Both the position numbers and the translations under genes were made by a program. A stretch of DNA of 18,687 nucleotides from JAWXTP01 sp044433415 (lineage in GTDB: Bacteria > Bacteroidota > Bacteroidia > Bacteroidales > Rikenellaceae), in NCBI GenBank assembly GCA_044433415.1, contig JAWXTP010000053.1:1-18687 (forward strand), in the 5' to 3' direction. Of the stretch, positions 8,674-15,496 are shown one piece after another; position 1 is the stretch's first letter; the number at the start of each line of letters is the position of its first letter. The notes beneath the pieces were generated by a model, which made no database searches, was not told the origin of the DNA, and saw only the letters and a program-made list of their open reading frames with translations.

Positions 8674-9633
8674 ATGCGTATAAACGTTAATTCAATGATG
8701 AAAAAGATAATAAATTTAAAATTACTTACGCTTCTATGTGCTATGTTTATCTGTGGCGGAGCTTTTGCTCAAGGCATTAAAGATATACGTATTAATGAAG
8801 TGTTAGTAAAAAACAATAATAGTCTTGTTGACGGTTACGGTGAGAACAGTAGCTGGATAGAGCTTCACAATACAGGTTACTCTGTAGTAAACATCGCAGG
8901 AGCTCAACTTTCTGTAACAGCGGGAGGAAAAACAACAAACTATAAAATTCCTAAAGGTGATCCGTCAACTAGCTTAGCACCTCAGGCGTATGTAGTTTTT
9001 TATGCTACAGGAAAACAAGAGCAAGGTATTTACTATACTAATTTTACATTAGAAAATGTAAGTGAGATTAAGTTACTTGACGCTAGTCGTACTGGAGTAC
9101 CTGTAGATTCTATGCAAATCAGTTACACTTCTCAAAAAGAGGATGTTGCTTATGGTTGGTTTACACCAGGAGGAGCTGATAAAGCCGATTTGAGAGTATT
9201 AAATGAGGCTACACCAGGCTCTACAAATGATACAGATGTTACAGTTAGCCGTGCCGACAACTTTAGAGAAAAAGACCCTAATGGTTTTGCTATGGCTATC
9301 ACTGCCATGTCTGTAGTGTTTATGGCTCTTTGCTTGCTATTCTTTGTGTTTAAATCAACAGGTAAAGCCATGGTTGCATTTACTAAGAGTAGAGAGAAAA
9401 AATCTAAAGAAGCTCTTGCTAAGGCTAACAACACAACAGTTGAACATACTCCAGCTTATAAAGATGGTGTACCAGGTGCTGTAATTGCTGCTATTACTTT
9501 AGCAATTCAGAAGTACGAAGAAGATGTACATGATATGGAGTCTACAGTTATTACTATTAACAAAGTTGCGCGTGCTTATTCTCCATGGAGTTCTAAAATC
9601 TATGGTACTAGTAATCAGCCAAATAGAAGATAG
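8674..9633 (+). CDS. OadG-like small subunit with N-terminal lamin-tail domain
   Basis: A 319-residue membrane protein in the position of the OadG/MmdD subunit, which anchors and assembles sodium-pumping decarboxylases. Order of parts: an export signal (residues 8-32, ending FAQ); a lamin-tail-like beta domain (about 36-178) with INEVLVKNN at 40-48 and SSWIELHNTG at 59-68; one membrane helix (about 205-227, GFAMAITAMSVVFMALCLL); then a basic cytoplasmic stretch and a C-terminal region from about 258 with VPGAVIAAITLAIQKY. By topology the lamin-tail domain is periplasmic. Ordinary OadG proteins are about 80-120 residues, so the extracytoplasmic domain is an addition, and its partner is unknown. 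The true start may be Met8 or Met9, which would give a cleaner signal peptide. Confidence 0.8.
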   Translation: MRINVNSMMKKIINLKLLTLLCAMFICGGAFAQGIKDIRINEVLVKNNNSLVDGYGENSSWIELHNTGYSVVNIAGAQLSVTAGGKTTNYKIPKGDPSTSLAPQAYVVFYATGKQEQGIYYTNFTLENVSEIKLLDASRTGVPVDSMQISYTSQKEDVAYGWFTPGGADKADLRVLNEATPGSTNDTDVTVSRADNFREKDPNGFAMAITAMSVVFMALCLLFFVFKSTGKAMVAFTKSREKKSKEALAKANNTTVEHTPAYKDGVPGAVIAAITLAIQKYEEDVHDMESTVITINKVARAYSPWSSKIYGTSNQPNRR

Positions 9634-9695
9634 TTTTATTGTGTGCTTTTAAGTACGTAAGAACTGAAACTTAATTTAATTTACAAACAAATTTT

Positions 9696-10136
9696 ATGAA
9701 AGAATATAAAATGAAGATTAACGGTAATAAATATGCCGTATCTGTCAACGAATTAGAAGAAAACATCGCAACAGTAACTGTTAATGGTGTAGTATATAAC
9801 GTAGAGCTTGAGCGTGATGTTATCAAAAAAACTAAAACACCTAAAGTAGTTCAAAGACGTGTACCAATGGCTCAGGATGTAGCACCTGCTGCTGCACCAC
9901 GCCCAGCTGCTGCGCCTTCAGCAGGTGGTAAAACTATCAACTCACCACTTCCTGGTGTTATCCTTGATGTATTTGTTAAAGAGGGTGATAGCGTAAAAGT
10001 TGGTCAACGTTTAATGATACTTGAAGCCATGAAAATGGAAAATAACATTGAGTGTGATGTTGATGGTGTTGTTACTAGCGTAAAACGCAAAGGTGACTCA
10101 GTATTAGAAGGTGATTCACTAATCGTAATTGGTTAA
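9696..10136 (+). CDS. mmdC: biotin carboxyl carrier subunit of methylmalonyl-CoA decarboxylase
   Basis: A 146-residue biotinyl carrier. Residues 60-78 form a flexible Ala/Pro-rich linker (APAAAPRPAAAPSAGG). Residues 80-146 form the biotinyl domain, with the biotinylation motif EAMKMEN placing the biotin lysine at 113 and PLPGVILDVFVKEGD at 84-98. Biotin on this subunit accepts CO2 from the carboxyltransferase and delivers it to the membrane beta subunit. The N-terminal 50 residues (MKINGNKYAVSV) are the usual docking extension of oxaloacetate/methylmalonyl-CoA decarboxylase carriers. It lies between the OadG-like and beta-subunit genes. Confidence 0.92.
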   Translation: MKEYKMKINGNKYAVSVNELEENIATVTVNGVVYNVELERDVIKKTKTPKVVQRRVPMAQDVAPAAAPRPAAAPSAGGKTINSPLPGVILDVFVKEGDSVKVGQRLMILEAMKMENNIECDVDGVVTSVKRKGDSVLEGDSLIVIG

Positions 10137-10143
10137 TTTTAAC

Positions 10144-10206
10144 GGGAACTTCTAAAAACAGGATTTTAAGGTTTTAACTTTAATAAACTAGTTTCTAGGA
10201 CTCCTC
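10144..10206 (+). repeat. imperfect palindromic element in the mmdB leader (copy A)
   Basis: A left block, CGGGAACTTCTA (10144-10155), and a right block, CTAGTTTCTAGGACTCCTCT (10188-10207), form an imperfect inverted repeat. Both blocks recur, in the same order on the minus strand, at 16921-16975 in front of the kinase gene. The interior differs in length and sequence. Downstream, TTTAAAAGA (10212-10220) pairs with TCTTTTAAA (10237-10245), giving a second hairpin just before mmdB. Confidence 0.55.
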
Positions 10207-10260
10207 TAACTTTTAAAAGATATTTTTTCTGAGGTGTCTTTTAAATAAAATGTTATTAAA

Positions 10261-11415
10261 ATGAATGAATTTTTTTCGTTCCTAGGGTCTAATCTTTCAG
10301 ACTTTTTAGGATATACAGGTTTTGCCAATGCGGAGTGGGGACATCTTGCGATGATAGTTGTAGGATTGTTCTTTATCTATCTTGGTATTGCAAAACATTT
10401 CGAGCCTATGTTGCTTGTACCTATAGGATTTGGTATTTTAGTGGGTAACATCCCATTCCACCCAGGTCTACAGGTAGGTATTTACGAGGATGGCTCAGTA
10501 TTAAATTATTTTTATTTTGGTGTTGTAAAAGGTCTTTACCCTCCACTTATCTTCTTAGGTATTGGAGCTATGACAGACTTCTCAACATTGATTTCAAATC
10601 CTAAGTTAATGCTTATTGGTGCTTCTGCACAGTTTGGTATCTTTGCAGCTTATATGATAGCTTTACAACTTGGTTTCTCAGGTGCTGAGGCTGGTGCTAT
10701 AGGTATCATTGGTGGTGCTGACGGTCCTACAGCGATTTTCTTATCTTCGAAACTTGCTCCTGACTTGATGGGTGCTATAGCTATCTCAGCTTACTCATAT
10801 ATGGCGTTGGTTCCTGTGATTCAACCTCCTATTATGAAAGCTCTAACTACAGCTAAAGAGAGAGTAATTAAAATGCGTCCTCCACGTGCCGTAAGTCACA
10901 CAGAGAAAGTGTTATTCCCTCTTATTGGTCTTTTGTTAACTTGTTTCTTAGTGCCATCAGGTATTCCTCTTTTAGGTATGTTGTTCTTTGGTAACCTTAT
11001 CAAAGAAAGTGGTGTTACAAAACGTTTAGCAGTTACAGCTAGTGGTCCGCTTATCGACATTGTTACTATTCTTCTTGGTATCACTGTAGGTGCTTCTACT
11101 CAAGCTACAACTTTCTTAACACCAAAATCATTAGGTATCTTCTTCTTAGGAGCTCTTTCTTTTGTGATTGCTACAACTACAGGGGTGTTATTTGTTAAGT
11201 TCTTCAACTTATTCTTGAAAGAAGGTAACAAAATTAATCCTTTGATAGGTAATGCAGGTGTGTCAGCAGTTCCTGATTCTGCACGTGTATCTCAAGAGGT
11301 AGGTCTTAAATATGATAGAACTAACTACCTTTTAATGCACGCCATGGGTCCTAACGTAGCAGGTGTTATTGGTAGTGCTGTTGCAGCGGGTATTCTGTTA
11401 GGCTTCTTATCTTAA
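10261..11415 (+). CDS. mmdB: methylmalonyl-CoA decarboxylase, sodium-pump beta subunit
   Basis: The integral membrane decarboxylase subunit (384 residues; OadB/MmdB/GcdB family). It releases CO2 from carboxybiotin and couples this to sodium export. About nine or ten hydrophobic segments run from residue 28 to the end. Family signatures are visible: YPPLIFLGIGAMTDFS (93-108), the re-entrant loop GIIGGADGPTAIF (148-160) with Asp154, the sodium-site aspartate, and near the end MGPNVAGVIGSAVAAG (362-377). A hydrophilic loop, KERVIKMRPPRAVSHTEK, lies at about 200-217. Length and motifs are normal. It is the last gene of the module; its stop codon lies inside a small hairpin and is followed by a terminator. 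Confidence 0.94.
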   Translation: MNEFFSFLGSNLSDFLGYTGFANAEWGHLAMIVVGLFFIYLGIAKHFEPMLLVPIGFGILVGNIPFHPGLQVGIYEDGSVLNYFYFGVVKGLYPPLIFLGIGAMTDFSTLISNPKLMLIGASAQFGIFAAYMIALQLGFSGAEAGAIGIIGGADGPTAIFLSSKLAPDLMGAIAISAYSYMALVPVIQPPIMKALTTAKERVIKMRPPRAVSHTEKVLFPLIGLLLTCFLVPSGIPLLGMLFFGNLIKESGVTKRLAVTASGPLIDIVTILLGITVGASTQATTFLTPKSLGIFFLGALSFVIATTTGVLFVKFFNLFLKEGNKINPLIGNAGVSAVPDSARVSQEVGLKYDRTNYLLMHAMGPNVAGVIGSAVAAGILLGFLS

Positions 11416-11430
11416 GGGGAGTTCCCTTAA
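11412..11430 (+). repeat. perfect short hairpin over the mmdB stop codon
   Basis: TTAAGGG (11412-11418) pairs with CCCTTAA (11424-11430) around the loop GAGTT, and the stem contains the TAA stop (11413-11415). The string GGGGAGTTCCC resembles the arms of the palindromic elements at 10144, 16921 and 17861. It is followed after about 35 bases by the terminator. Confidence 0.5.
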
Positions 11431-11464
11431 ACTATGATATACGAACTTAGTTTCGTTATTTATT

Positions 11465-11499
11465 CCCCATGTGACACTAGGTACATGGGGATTCTTTTT
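11465..11499 (+). terminator. intrinsic terminator of the methylmalonyl-CoA decarboxylase operon
   Basis: CCCCATGT (11465-11472) pairs with ACATGGGG (11483-11490) around a 10-base loop, followed by ATTCTTTTT. The hairpin covers a GTG codon at 11471 that could otherwise be taken as the start of the next gene. This argues for the later ATG at 11522. Confidence 0.85.
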
Positions 11500-11521
11500 A
11501 ATTTTAAATTTTATTTTTTTT

Positions 11522-12652
11522 ATGAAGGCTAAAAACCATTATTCTAATGAAATTATTTGGATTTCAATGTTAAGAAACTTTGCTTGTTTCTTTGTTATAC
11601 TTGCTCATTGTTGTGACCCCTTTGTAAGTGGCACTTCGGTTGAGGGTTTCAATGCAGGTGCACTGTGGGGTACTTTATGCCGTGTGTCTGTACCTTTGTT
11701 TATTATGATTTCTGGGGCGCTATTGTTTCCTAATAATCTTAGTGTAGGTCAGTTTTATTCACGTCGTCTGAAAAGAATATTAGTACCTTTTGCTTTTTGG
11801 AGTATAGCTTCACCATGGTTGTTTTATTTGTTTACTAGCTTGGTAGATACAGTAAATCCAACAGTAGTAGCTGAAAATCACACTTTATTAGCAACAGTAC
11901 AAGCTAGTTATTTATGGATGTTTAACTTTGCTTATTCTACTGTTCCTTATTGGTATGTTTATATGATGATAGGTGTATATCTTATTATTCCTATAATTTC
12001 GGATTGGATGAAAAATGCATCTCAGCGCGATATGAAAATTGTGTTAGGGATATGGCTTTTCACCACAGTTATTCCTTATATTCAAGCTGCCCTTCCTCTT
12101 ATAGGCTATGCAGGCAATTACGGAAGTATGGGTATTTATGGAGAGTGTTCATGGAATGAGTTTCCTATGTTTCAATATTTAAGTGGGTTTATAGGTTATG
12201 CTATCCTAGCACATTATCTTATACGTTATCCCCTAGCTTGGTCTTTACGTAAAATAGTGTTGATAGGTGGGTTGACCTTTATTGTAGGTTTTATTATCAC
12301 TCTATATGGTTTCCATTTCACAAGAGACAACTATCCTGATAATTTCAATATGTTAGAGGTTATTTGGTCTTTCACTAACCTTAATGTTGTGATGATGACA
12401 GTACCTTGTTTTGTTATCTTCCAGAAGATTAAATTTAAACCTTGTGCCTTTGCTAGCTCTTTGTCTGTTGCTACTTATGGTATTTTCTTAGTACATTTTG
12501 TTGTGGTTCATGCAGTATATGAAGCTGTCTATCAGAATTTTGTATTTAGTCCTGTGTTACAGATAATTGTGATAGGTGTAGTTTCTTTTGTCCTAACTTC
12601 TGCAATAGTAATGAGCTTACGTTTGATTCCTATTTTTAAGAAGTTAAGTTAG
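11522..12652 (+). CDS. membrane acyltransferase, acyltransferase-3 family
   Basis: A 376-residue polytopic membrane protein of the acyltransferase-3 (OafA/WecH) family, which typically O-acetylates or succinylates surface sugars from the cytoplasmic acyl donor. The family signature is at the N-terminus: MLRNFACFFVILAHCCDPF (16-34), with Arg18 and the catalytic-type His29. About ten hydrophobic segments follow, including RVSVPLFIMISGALLFP (about residues 57-73) and a C-terminal helix near 335-360. I chose the ATG at 11522. The in-frame GTG at 11471 lies inside the upstream terminator, and its 17 extra residues are coded by the hairpin and T-run. No sugar or glycan genes adjoin it, so the acceptor is unknown. 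It converges with the MATE gene. Confidence 0.85.
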   Translation: MKAKNHYSNEIIWISMLRNFACFFVILAHCCDPFVSGTSVEGFNAGALWGTLCRVSVPLFIMISGALLFPNNLSVGQFYSRRLKRILVPFAFWSIASPWLFYLFTSLVDTVNPTVVAENHTLLATVQASYLWMFNFAYSTVPYWYVYMMIGVYLIIPIISDWMKNASQRDMKIVLGIWLFTTVIPYIQAALPLIGYAGNYGSMGIYGECSWNEFPMFQYLSGFIGYAILAHYLIRYPLAWSLRKIVLIGGLTFIVGFIITLYGFHFTRDNYPDNFNMLEVIWSFTNLNVVMMTVPCFVIFQKIKFKPCAFASSLSVATYGIFLVHFVVVHAVYEAVYQNFVFSPVLQIIVIGVVSFVLTSAIVMSLRLIPIFKKLS

Positions 12653-12658
12653 CCTTGT

Positions 12659-12813
12659 TTAGGTGATAGGTTTTAGCTTGTAGCTTGTAGGGGCGACAAG
12701 CGATTAAAAATTCTGAGAAAATTCTGAGAAAAATTTCCACGCTTGTCGCCTAAATTAATCATTCTTTAGTCGCTTGTCGCCCTACAAGCTATAAGCTAAC
12801 CCCTATCACCTAA
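12659..12813. repeat. large imperfect inverted repeat between convergent genes
   Basis: The left arm (12659-12707) and right arm (12766-12813) are complementary at 44 of about 49 positions with one gap. They share the core GCTTGTAGGGGCGACAAGCG. The 58-base interior holds two tandem copies of TTCTGAGAAAA (from 12711) and a third GCTTGTCGCC (12741-12750). The left arm begins 6 bases after the acyltransferase stop. The right arm contains the last five codons and stop of the MATE gene. It probably serves as a two-way terminator, or is a small dispersed element. Pieces of the same core recur near 14524, 14623 and 14711. Confidence 0.85.
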
Positions 12814-14100
12814 CCCCCTAAGGCTCAATCCTTGAACAGCACCTCTAAGAGTCAAGTAACTTATAAAAGCCAACCATAATGCGTGGTTGCCTAAACTTTC
12901 CACAAAGCAATAGTACACACCAAAGAAAACTACTGAAGCTATAAACATAGCGCGTAACATAAGTTTTGTAGCTGTTAAGCCTATAAAAATCCCATCTAGT
13001 AGGAATGCAGAGAACCCAGTAAAAGGAACAGCTAAAACCCAGTAAAAATAGTCTTTAGTCAAGTCTTTAACGTCAATATTATCCGTTAATAATCCTATAA
13101 AGGCATTCCCACCTACAGCATACATAACAGTAAAGACTAGAGAAAGTGCTATCCCCCATTTAAAGAGTTGTTTTATAGTTTTTTGTAAGGCTTTTCTGTT
13201 TCCTGCACCATAATATTTACCTGAGATAGCTTCCCCAGCGTGAGCAAAGCCATCCATTATATAAGAGAAAAGAGTAAATAGCTGCATTAACAAGGTGTTT
13301 ACGGCTAATATAAGCTCTCCCTGTGCAGCTCCTGAGGAAGTAAAAAATACAGTAACAGACACAAGGCATATCGTACGCAAGAATATATCCTTGTTAACTC
13401 TAAAGAAGCCTGACATAGCTTGTTTTTTAAAAGAGCTTATAATATTTACCCTAGTTTTAAATCTTCCATAATAACGCATCCACATAACATAAGCTAGAAA
13501 TAACCCTACATACTGAGACAGTAAAGTCCCTAGAGCCACACCCCTAATTTCCATATCAAAGACATACACAAATAGAAGACTAGAACTTATATTTACGAGA
13601 TTTTGTGTTATAGCTATTACCATAGGTGTACGTGTGTTTTGCATACCTATAAACCACCCTGAGAAGCCATATAGTCCTAGAACAGCAGGAGCGCCCCAAA
13701 TGCATACTCTAAAATATTGCATAGAGAGTTCTTTTATTTCAGGTGTTGTATCTATAAAATAGAAAGCTATTTGTTGAATGGGGTATTGCAGAACAAGTAG
13801 GGTAGCGGCAATAGATAACCCAACCCCTAGGGAGCGTACAAGTATAGAAGTCACTTCATTGAAGTCATGTTTCCCGTAAGCCTGAGACGTAAGTCCACCA
13901 GTTCCCATTTTTAGGAATCCAAATATCCAATATATAATATTAAAAAGCATGCCACCTACAGCGATAGCTCCTATGTAGGCAGGTGAACCAAGGTGACCAA
14001 CAACCATAACATCTACAAGTCCTAGTAGAGGGATTGTAATATTTGAAATTATTGAAGGGACAGCAATTTTTAGAATATTTTTATTTAATGTAGACAGCAT
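12796..14100 (-). CDS. MATE family multidrug/organic cation exporter
   Basis: A 434-residue inner-membrane antiporter of the MATE (NorM/DinF-like) family, driven by Na+ or H+. About 12 hydrophobic segments form two similar halves. Near the N-terminus are IAVPSIISNITIPLLGLVD (12-30) and VMVVGHLGSPAYIGAIAVGG (31-50); the latter is the family's first-helix pattern. Further on are FLKMGTGGLTSQAYGKHD (about 62-79) and, in the second half, MDGFAHAGEAISGKYYGAGN (about 281-300), the repeated GxxxA-G motif. The substrate cannot be told. Its last residues, LGDRG, and the stop come from an inverted-repeat element. A strong tRNA terminator ends 17 bases before its ATG, so its own promoter is hard to place. 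Confidence 0.9.
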   Translation of the reverse strand: MLSTLNKNILKIAVPSIISNITIPLLGLVDVMVVGHLGSPAYIGAIAVGGMLFNIIYWIFGFLKMGTGGLTSQAYGKHDFNEVTSILVRSLGVGLSIAATLLVLQYPIQQIAFYFIDTTPEIKELSMQYFRVCIWGAPAVLGLYGFSGWFIGMQNTRTPMVIAITQNLVNISSSLLFVYVFDMEIRGVALGTLLSQYVGLFLAYVMWMRYYGRFKTRVNIISSFKKQAMSGFFRVNKDIFLRTICLVSVTVFFTSSGAAQGELILAVNTLLMQLFTLFSYIMDGFAHAGEAISGKYYGAGNRKALQKTIKQLFKWGIALSLVFTVMYAVGGNAFIGLLTDNIDVKDLTKDYFYWVLAVPFTGFSAFLLDGIFIGLTATKLMLRAMFIASVVFFGVYYCFVESLGNHALWLAFISYLTLRGAVQGLSLRGLGDRG

Positions 14101-14117
14101 TTATTTTAGTATTATGT

Positions 14118-14151
14118 AAAAAAAGGACTCACAATCAAATTGCAAGTCCTT
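14118..14151 (-). terminator. intrinsic terminator of tRNA-Met
   Basis: Read on the minus strand, a 13-pair stem (14151-14139 with 14135-14123, two G-T pairs) has a 3-base loop and is followed by a run of T (14124-14118). It starts 9 bases after the tRNA 3' end and stops 17 bases before the MATE start codon. Confidence 0.85.
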
Positions 14152-14160
14152 GGAAAATCG

Positions 14161-14234
14161 TAGCGAGAGCCGGGCATGATCCGGCGACCTCATGATTATG
14201 AATCATGCGCTCTAACCAGCTGAGCTACCTCGCC
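14161..14234 (-). tRNA. tRNA-Met (anticodon CAT)
   Basis: A 74-base cloverleaf on the minus strand. The acceptor GGCGAGG pairs with TCTCGCT (two G-T pairs), with discriminator A; CCA is not encoded. The D arm contains AGCTGGTTA. The anticodon stem-loop CATGA-TTCATAA-TCATG gives CAT. The T stem is GCCGG/CCGGC. An acceptor beginning with a normal G1 pair fits the elongator rather than the initiator. CAT is also used by tRNA-Ile2 (lysidine), and I cannot fully exclude that. The T loop reads ATCATGC instead of the usual TTCRANY, so positions 54 and 58 are A and T rather than T and A. Confidence 0.9.
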
Positions 14235-14741
14235 ATAATTCGTTTTCTTTATTATTACGTGTGCAAAGATACGCTAAAAATATATAGCTACCAAATTTTT
14301 TATTAAAAAAATGCAATTTTTACTAGAAAAAAGTTGTAAGTTATTAATTTTCAATGTGATTTCCTATAGATTCATTTTTGAATTTTTGAGATTAGTTAAG
14401 TTGTTAATTTTGTGCTGTTTAGATGTGTAAGATACGCAAAAATACTTTGTGTTTAAGTACTTAAATAATAAAGAAAACAGGTCTTTATCAAAAAATGTTG
14501 TAAAATATTTACGATTATTAGTTGCTTGTCGTAATTAACTATAAATGTAAAAAAAACGTTCCTTATGTAAGCATCCTAAATTAGCCGTAGTAAATACATT
14601 TTCTTTCCCAATAAACAATAAAGACAAGCGGTTTTCAATTGGGACTATATGATTAATAACGAGACGACCTATTGTAGGGGCAGCCTTTATGCCTGCCCAC
14701 GTATAAGGCGCTTGTCGCCGTGGAAGATTCATTTGTGTATT
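14235..14741. other. 507-base gene-poor gap with repeat fragments
   Basis: The right end (14672-14728) is a folded repeat fragment. GGGCAG (14678-14683) pairs with CTGCCC (14693-14698), followed by GGCG-CTTGT-CGCC inside a CCAC/GTGG stem. It shares TTGTAGGGGC and CGCTTGTCGCC with the inverted repeat at 12659-12813 and could end response-regulator transcripts. GCTTGTC (14524-14530) and GACAAGC (14623-14629) are a second, spaced inverted pair. The sequence near 14424-14444 resembles a decayed copy of the tRNA promoter region. A 65-codon minus-strand frame across 14535-14732 is built largely from the repeat, and I do not call it a gene. Confidence 0.6.
14264..14295 (-). promoter_or_regulatory. 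Bacteroidetes-type promoter of tRNA-Met
   Basis: On the minus strand, TTTG (14295-14292), a 20-base spacer, then TATCTTTG (14271-14264). Both boxes match the TTTG...TAnnTTTG consensus. Transcription would start near 14257, about 23 bases before the mature 5' end. It is the best promoter match in the window. Confidence 0.75.
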
Positions 14742-15494
14742 TTATAACACATTTTGAGAAAGACTCATATTATATAGGTCTTCCACAAAGTCATCATCAT
14801 AATCATCACCATCATCACCATCTTCATCAGGAATACTAACAGCATATCCTTTTCCTTTCATAGAAGATATACTAACCGACGGACAAGATGAGAAATAATT
14901 TCTAAGATTTGAAATACTATTACTTAATTTCTGAGGAGTGAAGTTACTTATACAGCTTAATTTATTAAAAATATCATCTCTTGATACAATTTTATTCTTG
15001 TTAGTAGCAAGAAGGTAGAGTACCTTAGCTTCCGTTTCAGAGATAGTAATAGAGCTATTGTCAATGTTGTTTATAATTTGTCTAGTATTGAAAACGAAAG
15101 AAAAATTACCAAGCTCTATCATCTTATCAAATGGAGTAGCAAATCTTTTGATATAAGCATAAATCACTTCTATAGATGTAGCTTTATCTAATAGCGTTAA
15201 ACAGCCATTTTCTAAGGCTTTTACAATGTTTTCTGTACTAGCATGTGCGCTAATCATGATTACAGGTAGCTCAGGAAAAAGTTTTATTATCTCTCCTGCC
15301 TTTTCTATGCCATCATTACCACCAACTTTAACATCAAGAAGTAATAAAGATGGCTTTACCTCTTTTATGACACTCTCAATTGATAAAAAATCAGACATAT
15401 AATCGACTTCATATCCAAAATATTTTAATGAACTAGTCAATATATTACCAAATGAGGTATCGTCATCAATAAATAAAATTTTATTATTTCCCAT
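14742..15494 (-). CDS. OmpR-family response regulator with acidic tail
   Basis: A 250-residue DNA-binding response regulator. The receiver domain (about 4-118) has the acidic pocket IDDD (9-12), phosphoacceptor Asp54 in LLLDV, Ser82 and Lys104. The output domain (about 127-220) is an OmpR/PhoB winged helix: SETEAKVLYLLATN (152-165), a recognition-helix region around KLSNSISNLRNYF (189-201), and the wing strand SSMKGKGYAVSI. From residue 222 an extra tail of about 30 residues begins PDEDGDDGDDYDDD, coded by a GAT-type triplet repeat (14791-14830 on the + strand). Such a tail is not normal for the family. It starts 2 bases after the kinase stop, so the two are co-translated and form a cognate pair. 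Its targets probably include the array at 17106-17411 (inference). Confidence 0.9.
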   Translation of the reverse strand: MGNNKILFIDDDTSFGNILTSSLKYFGYEVDYMSDFLSIESVIKEVKPSLLLLDVKVGGNDGIEKAGEIIKLFPELPVIMISAHASTENIVKALENGCLTLLDKATSIEVIYAYIKRFATPFDKMIELGNFSFVFNTRQIINNIDNSSITISETEAKVLYLLATNKNKIVSRDDIFNKLSCISNFTPQKLSNSISNLRNYFSSCPSVSISSMKGKGYAVSIPDEDGDDGDDYDDDFVEDLYNMSLSQNVL

Positions 15495-15496
15495 AT

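Noticed and set aside
11471..11521. GTG start extending the acyltransferase by 17 residues
   Set aside because: The codons are the terminator hairpin and its T-run. The ATG at 11522 places the family signature at the usual distance from the N-terminus.
14535..14732. A 65-codon minus-strand gene after the response regulator
   Set aside because: Its first third is translated from the folded GTAGGGGC/CGCTTGTCGCC repeat and the rest has no recognisable protein pattern or promoter.
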